Notes under the pieces: model-generated
Databases searched by the model: none
The model's input: the letters and a program-made list of their open reading frames with translations, nothing else
Told to the model about the DNA's origin: nothing
Shown: one piece after another, positions 44,912-54,133 of the stretch
Position numbering within the stretch: position 1 is the first letter of the stretch
Layout of the letters: every line of letters starts with the position of its first letter
Translations under genes and position numbers: made by a program
Source of the DNA: Akkermansia sp.
GTDB lineage: Bacteria; Verrucomicrobiota; Verrucomicrobiia; Verrucomicrobiales; Akkermansiaceae
NCBI GenBank assembly: GCA_017555025.1
Contig: JAFZHC010000069.1
Location: 22,607 to 86,606, forward strand
Reading direction: 5' to 3'
DNA length: 64,000 bases

Positions 44912-45439
44912 TCAGGCGCGGATGATGTAGTCGTCGCGGCGGGCTTTCGGCTCGTGAATGCCACCTTCGGCGGGGTAGCCAAGGATGCAGATGGCCAGAC
45001 CTTCGTATTTGTCGGCCACGCCCCATTTCTTCATGAGTTCTCGGCCTTCTTCACAGTCAAACATCTGCTTACCTCGGTTAATCCAGCAGGAACCCAGACC
45101 TACTGCATGAGCGGCAAGCATGAGGGTACCCATCATCAGCGCACTATCGTCTCGACCGGTGGGGACGGAAGTGTCGGTGAATACCAATACTGCGGTCGGC
45201 GCTCCGTACATTGGGTCTTTGTCCGGCCCCCAGCCCATGAAGCTGCCGTTCAGTACAGAGAGCTGCTTGAGGGTGGCGGCATCCTGCACAACAACCATCT
45301 GCGGGGTTTGCATTCCCTTGCCGGTTGGGGTCCAGGTGGCGGCTTCCAGCACTGCGTTCAGCTCATCGTCGGTGACTTGCTGCGGCAGATATTTGCGGCA
45401 GCTGCGGCGGGTGCGGATGTCTGTGAGCGTCTCTCTCAT
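44912..45439 (-). CDS. Nitroreductase-family FMN oxidoreductase
   Basis: This 175-residue protein has the nitroreductase fold: DIRTRRSCRKYLPQQV near 7-22 (FMN-binding Arg/Ser region), AATWTPTGKGMQTPQMVVV near 33, and GLGSCWINRGKQMFDC near 114 before the C-terminal CILGYPAEG. Such enzymes reduce quinones, nitro compounds or flavins; the physiological substrate is unknown. Its ATG overlaps the TAA of the upstream exported thioredoxin gene by one base, so expression is coupled. Confidence 0.9.
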   Translation of the reverse strand: MRETLTDIRTRRSCRKYLPQQVTDDELNAVLEAATWTPTGKGMQTPQMVVVQDAATLKQLSVLNGSFMGWGPDKDPMYGAPTAVLVFTDTSVPTGRDDSALMMGTLMLAAHAVGLGSCWINRGKQMFDCEEGRELMKKWGVADKYEGLAICILGYPAEGGIHEPKARRDDYIIRA

Positions 45440-45951
45440 TACTGGGCTTTACTGGCGTTTTCAACCTGCTTTTTCCAGTCGGCAAAGCGCAAGCCGTGGC
45501 CGCGGTACAGAAGCTTACCGTGTGCGTCCACCACAACAATGTGAGGAATGCCGTGAATGTCAGTAGGACAGCCGGGCAACTTCAGAGCTTCGGGAGAACC
45601 GTACATGACTGCGGAAAAGGGAGCTTTGTAGTGCTCAAGATATTTCTTGGCAGCAGCAGCATCGCGGTCGCAGGAGAGGAGAATGACTTCAACATCCTTA
45701 TTGGCCATCATGTTGGGGTATTCCTGTACCAGCTTTGGAGTGACAGCACGGCAGGGACCGCACCAGCTGGCAGAAGCCAGGAACATGTAGTACTTGGCCT
45801 CCGTGCTGGGCTTAACATCAGTCACGAAAGTTGTTTGCTCGATGGCGGTGGCCATGGGAGAGGATGCAGGAGCTGTGGCTACAGTCGGCTCCTGAGCTGT
45901 GGCAATGCCGATGCTGCTCATCATGGCAAGAAAAAGGTTGATAATCTTCAT
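45439..45951 (-). CDS. Exported thioredoxin-like protein
   Basis: A signal peptide (MKIINLFLAMMSSIGIATAQ) is followed by a short Ala/Thr-rich linker and a thioredoxin domain with ASASWCGPCRAVTPKL near residues 59-74 and the cis-proline in HGIPHIVVVDAHGK near 133-146. Total 170 residues. It would work in the periplasm, perhaps as a disulfide reductase. Its promoter ends nine bases before the ATG. It shares clear similarity with the protein at 42771-43379. Confidence 0.88.
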   Translation of the reverse strand: MKIINLFLAMMSSIGIATAQEPTVATAPASSPMATAIEQTTFVTDVKPSTEAKYYMFLASASWCGPCRAVTPKLVQEYPNMMANKDVEVILLSCDRDAAAAKKYLEHYKAPFSAVMYGSPEALKLPGCPTDIHGIPHIVVVDAHGKLLYRGHGLRFADWKKQVENASKAQ

Positions 45952-45960
45952 ATCCCCCTC

Positions 45961-45989
45961 ATCCTAGCAGATTGGCGGGGTTGTGTCAA
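45961..45989 (-). promoter_or_regulatory. Promoter of the thioredoxin-nitroreductase pair
   Basis: On the minus strand TTGACA (45989-45984) and TAGGAT (45966-45961), 17 bp apart. The nine bases to the ATG include GAGGGGG, which could be either leader or a degenerate Shine-Dalgarno. Confidence 0.75.
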
Positions 45990-46047
45990 TCTGAAAACTC
46001 GGCTATGACTCGCCAAAAATTTTATGCTCGCTTTGCGAGTAAAAATG

Positions 46048-46056
46048 TGGTATAAT
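46048..46056 (+). promoter_or_regulatory. Extended -10 promoter of ilvD
   Basis: TGG followed directly by a perfect TATAAT (46051-46056) forms an extended -10 element; no good -35 box is found at 17 bp. Nine bases separate it from the ATG at 46066, so the leader is at most 2-3 nt. Confidence 0.6.
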
Positions 46057-46065
46057 ATGCGCGTT

Positions 46066-47733
46066 ATGTTATCTGATCGTACAAAAACCGGCATCGAGCG
46101 TGCTCCGCATCGCAGTCTGATGCGTGCCACGGGCATGACTGATGAAGACATCAGAAAGCCCTTTATTGCTATCTGTAACTCCTTCAACGAGGTAATTCCG
46201 GGGCATGTCCACCTGAACAAGGTGGCTGAGCTGATTAAGGATGAGGTGCGCAAGGCCGGTGGTACCCCTATTGAGTTTAACCTGATTGGTGTGTGTGATG
46301 GTATTGCCATGGCTCACCAGGGTATGAAGTTTTCACTGGCCAGCCGCGAGCTGATTGCCGACAGCGTGGAGACGATGCTCTCCGCACACGCTTTTGACGC
46401 CTGCATTTGCATACCTAACTGCGACAAAATTGTGCCCGGTATGGTGATGGGTGCGCTGCGTTGCAATATTCCCACCATTTTCTGCTCCGGTGGCCCCATG
46501 GCTGTGGGTAAGGGGCGCAATGGCGAGGACCTTGACCTCAACAGCGTGTTTGAGGCTGTGGCTGCCTGCAATGCCGGCAAGATTACCGAGGATGAGCTGC
46601 ACCACATTGAGTGCAATGCTTGCCCGGGTGCCGGTTCCTGCTCCGGTATGTTCACCGCAAACTCCATGAATTGCCTTTGCGAGGTGTTGGGGTTGGCTCT
46701 GCCGGGTAATGGCACGCTTCTGGCTCTGTCCGACGAGCGCAAGGAAATGTGGCGAGCTGCTGCCCGCCGTGCGGTGGAGATGGCTCTGCAGGGTGGCCCG
46801 TTGCCCCGTGACCTCATTACCGAGGCTGCTATTGACAACGCTTTTACCTGCGACATGGCCATGGGTGGTTCGTCCAACACGGTGTTGCACACCCTTGCTT
46901 TCGCCGCAGAGGCCGGTCTGGACTATGACCTGCGCCGCATTGATGAGATTTCCCGCCGCACGCCCAATATTTGCAAGGTGGCTCCCAGCAGCCGCTTCCA
47001 CATGCACGATGTGTTGCGTGCCGGTGGTATCATGACCGTGCTGGCTGAGATTAACAAGATTCCCGGTGCTTTGCAGACCAATGTGCCCACCGTGAGCGGC
47101 AAGACGCTCGGTGAGCAGATGGAGGGGCTTTCCACTCAAGACCCCGTAGTGATTCGCACTATTGATAACGCCTACTCCAAGGATGGCGGTCTGGCCGTGC
47201 TCTTCGGTAATCTGGCAGAGCAGGGCGGTATCGTGAAGAAGGCCGGCGTGCTGCCTGAAATGATGGTGCACCGTGGTCCGGCTGTGATTTTCGAGAGCCA
47301 GGAGGCTGCCTGCGCCGGTATTCTGGCAGATAAGGTGAAGGCCGGTGATGTGGTTGTCATTCGCAACGAAGGCCCCAAGGGTGGCCCCGGTATGCAGGAG
47401 ATGCTTGCTCCCACCAGCTACATTATGGGTAAGGGACTTGGCAATTGCGTGGCTCTCATTACCGATGGCCGCTTCTCCGGCGCTACGCACGGCGCCTGTA
47501 TCGGCCACGTATCCCCCGAGGCTGCTGAGGGCGGTCTCATCGGTCTGCTGAAGGACGGCGATATCATCTCCATCGATATCCCGAACCGTACTCTTACCGC
47601 CGAGCTGAGCGAGGAAGAAATCGCCGCTCGTCGCGCCAACTGGCAACCCACCATGCAGGAGATTTCCGGAAAGTGGCTTAAGCGCTATCGTAAACTGGCA
47701 ACCAATGCCAGCCGTGGCGCTGTGCTGCAATAA
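46066..47733 (+). CDS. ilvD: Dihydroxy-acid dehydratase
   Basis: IlvD dehydrates dihydroxy acids in valine and isoleucine synthesis using an Fe-S cluster. From the ATG at 46066 (555 residues) the motifs are [11 protein letters not shown] near 36-46, [17 protein letters not shown] near 77, the cluster-ligand segment [12 protein letters not shown] near 111, and [18 protein letters not shown] near 183-200. The C-terminal [17 protein letters not shown] and [14 protein letters not shown] are also intact. It is followed at short distance by an MFS carrier and a membrane ankyrin protein, which probably share its transcript. Confidence 0.95.
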   Translation: MLSDRTKTGIERAPHRSLMRATGMTDEDIRKPFIAICNSFNEVIPGHVHLNKVAELIKDEVRKAGGTPIEFNLIGVCDGIAMAHQGMKFSLASRELIADSVETMLSAHAFDACICIPNCDKIVPGMVMGALRCNIPTIFCSGGPMAVGKGRNGEDLDLNSVFEAVAACNAGKITEDELHHIECNACPGAGSCSGMFTANSMNCLCEVLGLALPGNGTLLALSDERKEMWRAAARRAVEMALQGGPLPRDLITEAAIDNAFTCDMAMGGSSNTVLHTLAFAAEAGLDYDLRRIDEISRRTPNICKVAPSSRFHMHDVLRAGGIMTVLAEINKIPGALQTNVPTVSGKTLGEQMEGLSTQDPVVIRTIDNAYSKDGGLAVLFGNLAEQGGIVKKAGVLPEMMVHRGPAVIFESQEAACAGILADKVKAGDVVVIRNEGPKGGPGMQEMLAPTSYIMGKGLGNCVALITDGRFSGATHGACIGHVSPEAAEGGLIGLLKDGDIISIDIPNRTLTAELSEEEIAARRANWQPTMQEISGKWLKRYRKLATNASRGAVLQ

Positions 47734-47761
47734 AGAAAACACACCCCACAACACCAAAACA

Positions 47762-49264
47762 ATGAGTGAAGAAAGCAACCAGCTGACCCCCAAGGTCAAT
47801 CCGCTTGTGAAATACTTCTCAGAGTTCAAAGTGCTGCGCGAGTGCGGCAAGGACTTCTGGCTGACCAACTTTATTCAATTCTTTGATGGTCTGTCGTATT
47901 TCTCTCTTATCATCGTGTTCACCCTCTTCCTGAAGGATTACTGCGGTTTCCGCGATGCGGACGCACCCTTCTGGGTAGGTATGTACACCCTGTTCCTGTC
48001 TCTGTTCGTGTTCGCTGTAGGCACGATTTGCGACATCATCGGTTTGCGCCGCACCTATTTTATCGGCTTCATGCTGCTGATTGGCGGTCGTATTATCATG
48101 GCGCTTGGTTCTGACTTCGGTACTCAGGTGCTGGAGATGAGTCAGGATGCTTCCCGCTACTTCGTGATTGCCGGTATTGGTATCCTGTCTTTCGGTACGG
48201 CATTCATGAGCCCCTGCATCTCTACCTCCATTCGCCGTTTCACCACGCTGCGTGCCCGCCCCACAGGCTTCAATTTCTACTATCTGTTCATGAACATCGG
48301 CGCTTTGCTGGCCGGTTTCGCCGTGGTAGACCCCATTCGTAGTGCCTTTGATGGTGTGGATGGCTTGTTCTGGGTCATCAACTTCGGTACGGCTTGTAAT
48401 GTTGTGGCCTTCATCTTCACCCGTTTCATCGATGAAAATCACTACGCTGTGCCCGAGGAACGTATTGCTAAGAAGGAGGCCGCTCAGCGCCGCCCCTTGC
48501 AGCTCATTGGTGAGGTGGCTCGCGAGCGTGCCTTCCAAAAGCTGATTGTGTTCCTGGTGCTTACGCTTGGTGTGCGTCTGGTGTTCACCCTGCAGTTCCT
48601 TGTGATGCCGCAGTACTACACCCGTACCATCGGCGATGACTTCGATTTGGGTATCATCAACTCTTTCAACCCCTTCATCATCATTACCGGTCTTATCATG
48701 ATTATTCCCATCCTGAACCGTTTCTCAACGGTGAAGCTCATGATTTCCGGTATGTCCATCTCTGCCGCCTCCATGGTGCTGCTGGCTATCCCGCCGGAGT
48801 GGTACTTCATTGTTCCCGGTATCGAGACTATCGGTCAGGCTTACTTCTTTGCAGTTGCTGCACAGATTATCATTTTTGCTGCCGGTGAGTTGCTTTTCAG
48901 TCCGCGCTTCTCGGAGTATGTGGCTCGCGTAGCTCCCAAGGATAAGGTGGCATCTTACATGTCGCTGTCGGCTCTGCCTATGTTCATTGCCAAGCCTATT
49001 AACGGCGTTGTGGGTGGTTTGCTCGTTTCCTACTTCTGCTACGATGGTATTGCCGCCAAGATGGATTCCGGTCACATAGACTTCTGGCATTCCCCGGAGC
49101 TGATGTGGACGCTCTACCTCATCATGGCTGTTATTTCCCCGCTGGCTATCATCCTGACGAAGGATAGCTTCGTATCTGACCACCCTGAGGAGGACGCAGC
49201 CGAAAAGGCCGATGAAGCCGAGGCTGCCGAAGAGGATGAAGAACCTGCAACCCAGAACGCCTAA
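47762..49264 (+). CDS. MFS transporter, POT/PTR2-like
   Basis: This carrier has about twelve hydrophobic helices over 500 residues. A motif resembling MFS motif A (GTICDIIGLRRTYFIG) lies near residue 86 between helices 2 and 3. The general layout resembles proton-coupled peptide transporters but the substrate cannot be inferred. The last ~25 residues are an acidic Glu/Ala tail. The preferred ATG is 47762; the frame extends into ilvD but that is unlikely. It lies 28 bases after ilvD and 22 before the ankyrin protein gene, so all three form an operon. Confidence 0.85.
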   Translation: MSEESNQLTPKVNPLVKYFSEFKVLRECGKDFWLTNFIQFFDGLSYFSLIIVFTLFLKDYCGFRDADAPFWVGMYTLFLSLFVFAVGTICDIIGLRRTYFIGFMLLIGGRIIMALGSDFGTQVLEMSQDASRYFVIAGIGILSFGTAFMSPCISTSIRRFTTLRARPTGFNFYYLFMNIGALLAGFAVVDPIRSAFDGVDGLFWVINFGTACNVVAFIFTRFIDENHYAVPEERIAKKEAAQRRPLQLIGEVARERAFQKLIVFLVLTLGVRLVFTLQFLVMPQYYTRTIGDDFDLGIINSFNPFIIITGLIMIIPILNRFSTVKLMISGMSISAASMVLLAIPPEWYFIVPGIETIGQAYFFAVAAQIIIFAAGELLFSPRFSEYVARVAPKDKVASYMSLSALPMFIAKPINGVVGGLLVSYFCYDGIAAKMDSGHIDFWHSPELMWTLYLIMAVISPLAIILTKDSFVSDHPEEDAAEKADEAEAAEEDEEPATQNA

Positions 49265-49286
49265 CCCATAGAAAATCTCATTTACC

Positions 49287-51089
49287 ATGTCTGATACAAC
49301 AATCAACGCCGGGCGTGAGACTCGCGCTAAGTTCTGGCCCTTATTCCTGCCGTATCTTCTGTTGCTTTTGCTAACAGTTTCCGGCGTGTACAACATGCTG
49401 GGTGTAGTGGCAATTCCTGCCATTATTGTTTCCATGCTGCTTCTGCCGGGCTATCTGGTAATCATCCGCAAGGTGGCTACCGGGCGCCTGCACGATGCCG
49501 GCGTGAGTGCATTCTTCTACTGGATGCTTATCGTAGCTGAGCTGCTGGCTGCCGTGGTATTCGCCGTGCTTACCGGCGATGCTCTGAGTGGAGGCTCTGC
49601 TCATGAGTGGCTGACGGTTGTGTTCCAAGTACTGCTGTTCGGTTTCGGAGTCGTACTGCATGTGTTCCTGCTGGTATTCTTCCTGCTTCCCTCGCAAGCC
49701 GGTACGAATGACTACGGTGACAACCCCGCTTTCCCCGGTGTGACTTTTACCGGTACCTCTTGGGGTGGCATCATTGAGGATATGCTTAAGCTCCTTCTGG
49801 TGATGGGCACTCTCGGCTTCCTGTGCAACTTGGCCATGAAGCCCTTCGAGCAGACCAGCGTTACAGACTCCCTCGTGTCTCTCATTCGTAAGGGCTCTTT
49901 GGAAACCGATAAGAAGACCGGCGAAGAAATCGACAACGTGTACCTCCGTGAGCTTGCCGCCGGTGTGGCTGCTGACCCTCAGTTTGTGAACACAAAGGAC
50001 GCTACGGGGCGTACGCCCCTTATGTGGGCTGTGTATGCTAACTACAACAACCCTGAGGATGCTCTCAACCGTGACCTTGCCCGCCTTTACTATGTGCAGA
50101 ATCTCCTTTCCTGCACCGGTATCGATGTACAGGCTAAGGATAAGGATGGCTTTACAGCCATGCACTGGGCCGCATGGAGTGGTATGCCCTACTGCACGCT
50201 GCTGCTTGCCGAAGCCGGTCTGGACATCAATGCTCAGGAAGGTAATGGCTTCACCCCGCTCATGCTTGCTGCCATGCGTGGCAATAATGAGGTGGTTCGC
50301 ATGCTGCTTGCCCTCGGCGCTTCTACCGAGCTTCGCAATGTGGGTGGCCAGACGGCTGCCGAACTTGTGGCTAACGGTGAGGGCGCTTACAGCAAGCGAG
50401 ATACCTTTATCTTTTCGCTGATTTTCTCTAAGGAGCGTGAGGTGGCATACAAGGCTACCTTGGCTCTGTTGACAAACCCGCCCGCAGCCCGCAACCTTGC
50501 TGAACTGACAGATGATATGGCTCGCATGAGCGGCGAAGCTCGCGCTGAGCGCATGGGCGCCGGTATCATTGAAAAGGATAAGGATAGCGGTCTCACCGTG
50601 CTGTTGCAGACGGTGCTGGGTGCTGCTGAGGCTGAAAATACACAGGAGTACGATGCCGCCATTCACTACTTTGTACTTGGTCAGCTCAAGGCTATTGCTG
50701 AGCTGGAAGCCAAGCTTGCCAAGGAGGGAACAGTAGTAGAGTCTGTGCTTAATGTGAAGGATAAGGAGGGGCGCAATGCTCTTGATATTGCCCTTCAGTT
50801 CGGCCTGACCAAGAGCGCAGCTCACTTGAGCACAGTACTTCAGCCATCTGCTCCTGCTCCGGATGCCACACCTGCTCAGCCCGATACTCCTGTGCTGCCC
50901 ACTCCTGCGCTGGATGCCGCTCCTGAGGCTCCTGCCACGGCTGAGGCTCCTGCTGCAGAAGAGCTGAACATGGACGACGCCCCCGCCGCTTACGAGCTGC
51001 CCACGGTACCCGCCGAGGCTCCCGCTACGCTCGACTTGCCGGCACCCGCTCCTGCTGAGCAGACCGCAGAGCTCACAACGGTGGAGTAA
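49287..51089 (+). CDS. Membrane protein with ankyrin repeats
   Basis: Residues 1-200 contain about five hydrophobic helices; the rest is soluble. Ankyrin repeats are clear near 230-365: DATGRTPLMWAVYANYNN, DKDGFTAMHWAAWSGMPYC, EGNGFTPLMLAAMRGNNEVV and NVGGQTAAELVANGEG. A degenerate repeat (KEGRNALDIALQFGLTKSA) lies near 490. The last ~90 residues are Pro/Ala/Thr-rich. No enzymatic domain is seen. It ends the ilvD transcript at a strong terminator; whether it acts with the MFS carrier is not known. Confidence 0.8.
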   Translation: MSDTTINAGRETRAKFWPLFLPYLLLLLLTVSGVYNMLGVVAIPAIIVSMLLLPGYLVIIRKVATGRLHDAGVSAFFYWMLIVAELLAAVVFAVLTGDALSGGSAHEWLTVVFQVLLFGFGVVLHVFLLVFFLLPSQAGTNDYGDNPAFPGVTFTGTSWGGIIEDMLKLLLVMGTLGFLCNLAMKPFEQTSVTDSLVSLIRKGSLETDKKTGEEIDNVYLRELAAGVAADPQFVNTKDATGRTPLMWAVYANYNNPEDALNRDLARLYYVQNLLSCTGIDVQAKDKDGFTAMHWAAWSGMPYCTLLLAEAGLDINAQEGNGFTPLMLAAMRGNNEVVRMLLALGASTELRNVGGQTAAELVANGEGAYSKRDTFIFSLIFSKEREVAYKATLALLTNPPAARNLAELTDDMARMSGEARAERMGAGIIEKDKDSGLTVLLQTVLGAAEAENTQEYDAAIHYFVLGQLKAIAELEAKLAKEGTVVESVLNVKDKEGRNALDIALQFGLTKSAAHLSTVLQPSAPAPDATPAQPDTPVLPTPALDAAPEAPATAEAPAAEELNMDDAPAAYELPTVPAEAPATLDLPAPAPAEQTAELTTVE

Positions 51090-51112
51090 GTCTTATTTAT
51101 CCCGTTTTCATC

Positions 51113-51146
51113 AGCCACTCATGCTTCGGTATGAGTGGCTTTTTTT
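51113..51146 (+). terminator. Terminator of the ilvD-MFS-ankyrin operon
   Basis: AGCCACTCAT (51113-51122) and ATGAGTGGCT (51131-51140) form a perfect 10-bp stem with loop GCTTCGGT, followed by six T. Confidence 0.9.
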
Positions 51147-51248
51147 AGTGTTTTTTTTGCAATGTTAGAGTTGGCTATAGTTTGATGGTTAGCTAGATGC
51201 GACTCTAATATAATTTTAAGGAAAGTTAAGGAAAAGTTTAGTTTTTTC

Positions 51249-51276
51249 TTGCATGTGTGAGAAAAAGTGTTAGGAT
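51249..51276 (+). promoter_or_regulatory. Promoter of the outer-membrane barrel gene
   Basis: TTGCAT at 51249-51254 and TAGGAT at 51271-51276, 16 bp apart, preceded by AT-rich sequence. A leader of about 27 nt without Shine-Dalgarno precedes the ATG. Confidence 0.5.
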
Positions 51277-51309
51277 AAGGATGGTTAAAAACTAACACCA
51301 TATTCTATT

Positions 51310-52005
51310 ATGAAAAAGTCTATTATTATTGCACTTGCTCTTGCAGTACCGGCTATGGCCGGTGATGAGAAGTCTTCACCCATTACGGTGGTAGATGTTC
51401 CGGTAGCAGCCCCTGCTGCTTGCCCGTTTGCTCTCGAAGTTGCCGGCACTTGGATTACTCCTCTGCAAGATGCCGATGACGACTTCCACGACCTGAAAAT
51501 GTGGGGCGTTGACGTTACCGGCGTTTATAAGCTCAATGATAACTGGGCTGTAACCCTGCGTGGTACTTGGGCTAGTGGCACCGATGCCAGCCGCGGCTCC
51601 GATGCCGGAGATAATTGGTCACAATCTTGGGTAGATAAGGCTGATATCACCAACTGGACGATTACAGCCGGTATGCGTTATACTGCTCAGCTGACTCAGA
51701 AACTCTCCTGGTATGCAGGTGCCAATATCGGTTGGGGACGTACGGAGATGCGTTATACTACGGGGTGGTTCTGGTATGATTCTCTCGATCATGCCGGTGA
51801 TGCGGATGGTATGAAAGTGGAAGGTGATGACGTTGGTGTGGCCTATTCTGTTGAGTTGGGTCTCAAGTACAACATTACCGAGAACCTCTATGCCACCGGT
51901 TCTGTTGGCTTCCGTGGTATGACGACTGAGCCCAACTTTGAGTTCGAGCGTGCAGGTCAGCAGACTGGCATCAGCGTGAGCGCCGGTCTGGGCTGGCAGT
52001 TCTGA
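51310..52005 (+). CDS. Outer-membrane beta-barrel protein (OmpA-like/porin-like)
   Basis: This 231-residue protein has a signal peptide (MKKSIIIALALAVPAMAG). The mature part alternates polar and aromatic residues in many short beta strands (TWITPLQDADDDFHDLKM, NWAVTLRGTWASGTD, KLSWYAGANIGWG, ENLYATGSVGFRGM) and ends in a C-terminal Phe after GLGWQF, the usual BAM-recognition signature. Such small barrels are outer-membrane or adhesion proteins; function is unknown. A terminator follows. Confidence 0.85.
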   Translation: MKKSIIIALALAVPAMAGDEKSSPITVVDVPVAAPAACPFALEVAGTWITPLQDADDDFHDLKMWGVDVTGVYKLNDNWAVTLRGTWASGTDASRGSDAGDNWSQSWVDKADITNWTITAGMRYTAQLTQKLSWYAGANIGWGRTEMRYTTGWFWYDSLDHAGDADGMKVEGDDVGVAYSVELGLKYNITENLYATGSVGFRGMTTEPNFEFERAGQQTGISVSAGLGWQF

Positions 52006-52030
52006 TATTGTTCAGCTTACATTGCTTTTC

Positions 52031-52058
52031 GGGTGAGGCATACGCCTCACCCTTTTTT
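52031..52058 (+). terminator. Terminator after the barrel gene
   Basis: GGGTGAGGC (52031-52039) and GCCTCACCC (52044-52052) form a perfect 9-bp stem with a four-base loop, followed by TTTTTT. Confidence 0.9.
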
Positions 52059-52196
52059 ATTATTCAGCTGCCTACAGATTGCGCAAACCGGAGCCCGAGC
52101 AGCGAGCGGAATAAAGTGAGGGGCAAATCCCGCGTGGTATCAAAAACAAGCTCGAGATTCGCCATTCGAGCCTCGGAGCCTGTTTTCGTAACTCCC

Positions 52197-53966
52197 TTAG
52201 TGGCTGTTTTTGTAATCCTTACCGCAGTAGCGGTCGGTAATACGCTGAGGGGCGTGGTGCATATCGACCAGTACCAGACCGTCGAGGGTGCCGCCGAAGT
52301 CTTCATCAACACCGAAAGAAAGCATTTTCCCGCCCAGTCGCAGGTATTGGCGCAACAGCACGGGTATGCTCTTGTTGTCCGGTTCAATATCGGCTACCAG
52401 TCCGGTGAGCATCTTCAGCTCGGGCAGGGCGGTGGGTACCAGTCGGGCATCCTCGCTCAGTAGCTCCATACCCACAGGCGGATTGAGTGCAGTCACGTCG
52501 CCTGCAAGTTCGGGCTGCATGGCATGAGCCTTGAGCCATGTGAGAATGAGCGCTCGTGAGGCAGGTGTGTACTCACTCGAAATGCTGACGGTGCCGTACA
52601 GATAGCGGTACTGGCGGTGGCGGTTGATGTAGTGGCCGATTCCCATCCAGAGCGTATCGAGCGAGGCCGGGTGGCGCTGGTACTCTCGGCAGATGAAGGC
52701 GCGCCCCATTTCCAGACCATGTTTCATGATTTCGGTTACCTTGTCGCCGAACTTGAAGAACATGGAGTTGTATACCCCCTTGATGCCTTGAGCTTCGATG
52801 AGCTTATCCGTGCGTCCCATGCGGTAGGCTCCGGCCAGTCGATTGGCCTTGGAATCCCACATGATGAGGTGGGTGTAAGTTTGGTCGAAATCATCGAGGT
52901 CTATAGACTTGCCGGTGCCTTCGCCCACAGCGCGGAAGGTATGCTCGCGCAGAATTCCGATTTCACGCAGCAGGTTAGGAATCTGCGGTGCCTCTACGGC
53001 GTATACCTTCAACCCGCCGGTGGTTTCGGCGTATAGACAATCGGCAGGTAGTGCTTCAATTTCAGCCTTCTGCACATCTGCGGGCACCGATTCTGCAATG
53101 GGCTCCATTGTGCGCGGAGTCGCATCCGCTGCGGTTGTTGTGCAGGGGTAACGCAGCATCATGCTGCTCAGTCGAAGGAAGTCAGAGAGAGAGTCGTCGT
53201 TTGCGGTCATGGCAATAGTGGCAGGGGTGATTGGCTTGCCCAGACGTATGGTATGGCGCATGCGGCCGTCACGTAAAATTTCGCGTGCGAGGAAGTTGGA
53301 GCGTATGCCCTTGTTGAGGATGGATATCAGCTGGAAGAAGATACCTGTTCGCCCGGAAATATGCATGGGAACAACCGTGGCTCCCGTCTTGCGGATAAGG
53401 CTGGCGATGTTGGCCTGCCAAGGGTCATCAATTACTCGGCGGTCGCGGTGGGAATAGGTCGCAGCTGAGCCGCTGGGGAATACAAGAATACAATGCCCTC
53501 CCTTCAACCAACGCAGAATCTCGCGCATGCCTGCCATGTTGGCTCGTTTGGCTGCCTCGCCGCCATATACATCCACCATGATTTCGTAGGGCACCATGCC
53601 GCGCACACATTGCAGGAACTCATTAACCACAATGCGTATATCGCTGCGCACCTTCATAACGATGTCGCCGAACATCAAGCCGTCGGACATACCGTGCGGG
53701 TGGTTACATACCACTACGCATGGGCCTTCCTTAGGTATATTTTCTAACCCGGTGAGGTCGTAATTCAAGCTCAGATATTTGCAGGCCAGCTTGAAGAAGT
53801 TATCTTTACTTCCTTCTTCCCAGTCATCTTCAATGTGAGCATGTGCTACATTCAGCGCGTGTAGACCGAGCTTTTTCTCACCCCACAGCACCAGCCAATC
53901 CGGCAGACGCTCCCCGCCGCTGATGAGTTTGCGCAGGTCCGTAATCTTTTCTCGTTTTGTGCTCAC
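52197..53966 (-). CDS. Fused lysophospholipid acyltransferase/GNAT protein (candidate aminolipid synthase)
   Basis: A 589-residue protein beginning at GTG 53966 (first codon after the promoter). Residues about 60-290 form a PlsC-type O-acyltransferase domain: CNHPHGMSDGLM near 85-96 (the HxxxxxD form seen in these fusions), FPSGSAATYS near 165. Residues about 330-500 form a hemolysin-type GNAT/OlsB-like N-acyltransferase domain (REHTFRAVGEGTGKSIDLDD near 340; ICREYQRHPASLDTLWMGIGHY near 420). This order of an N-terminal PlsC-like and C-terminal OlsB-like domain resembles OlsF, which makes ornithine lipids; the amino acid used here could be ornithine, glycine or another. Confidence 0.82.
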   Translation of the reverse strand: MSTKREKITDLRKLISGGERLPDWLVLWGEKKLGLHALNVAHAHIEDDWEEGSKDNFFKLACKYLSLNYDLTGLENIPKEGPCVVVCNHPHGMSDGLMFGDIVMKVRSDIRIVVNEFLQCVRGMVPYEIMVDVYGGEAAKRANMAGMREILRWLKGGHCILVFPSGSAATYSHRDRRVIDDPWQANIASLIRKTGATVVPMHISGRTGIFFQLISILNKGIRSNFLAREILRDGRMRHTIRLGKPITPATIAMTANDDSLSDFLRLSSMMLRYPCTTTAADATPRTMEPIAESVPADVQKAEIEALPADCLYAETTGGLKVYAVEAPQIPNLLREIGILREHTFRAVGEGTGKSIDLDDFDQTYTHLIMWDSKANRLAGAYRMGRTDKLIEAQGIKGVYNSMFFKFGDKVTEIMKHGLEMGRAFICREYQRHPASLDTLWMGIGHYINRHRQYRYLYGTVSISSEYTPASRALILTWLKAHAMQPELAGDVTALNPPVGMELLSEDARLVPTALPELKMLTGLVADIEPDNKSIPVLLRQYLRLGGKMLSFGVDEDFGGTLDGLVLVDMHHAPQRITDRYCGKDYKNSH

Positions 53967-53992
53967 AGTATGATGCGTGTATTCCTTGATGC

Positions 53993-54021
53993 AATATAAC
54001 ACATGAAAGCCCTCGCGTCAA
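53993..54021 (-). promoter_or_regulatory. Promoter of the acyltransferase fusion gene
   Basis: On the minus strand TTGACG (54021-54016) and TATATT (53998-53993), 17 bp apart. It places the transcript start downstream of an in-frame GTG at 54002 and therefore favours the GTG at 53966. Confidence 0.65.
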
Positions 54022-54133
54022 ACAAGAATTGAGTCCACTCCAACAAAAATGAGTGAGCTTAGCCTCGGGAATGCCCAAAACAGAATGGCGGAACGGTGAT
54101 ATAAGGGCGTAACTGCGTCACATTTTCTACCCT

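Noticed and set aside
46333..47868. 511-codon minus-strand frame opposite ilvD
   Set aside because: The sense gene is unmistakable ilvD; the antisense protein is His/Gly/Leu-rich without motifs.
52064..52165. 33-codon minus-strand frame after the acyltransferase gene
   Set aside because: Codon use looks passable (MANLELVFDTTRDLPLTLFR), but there is no promoter or start signal, and the end runs close to the terminator of the neighbouring gene; not enough to call.
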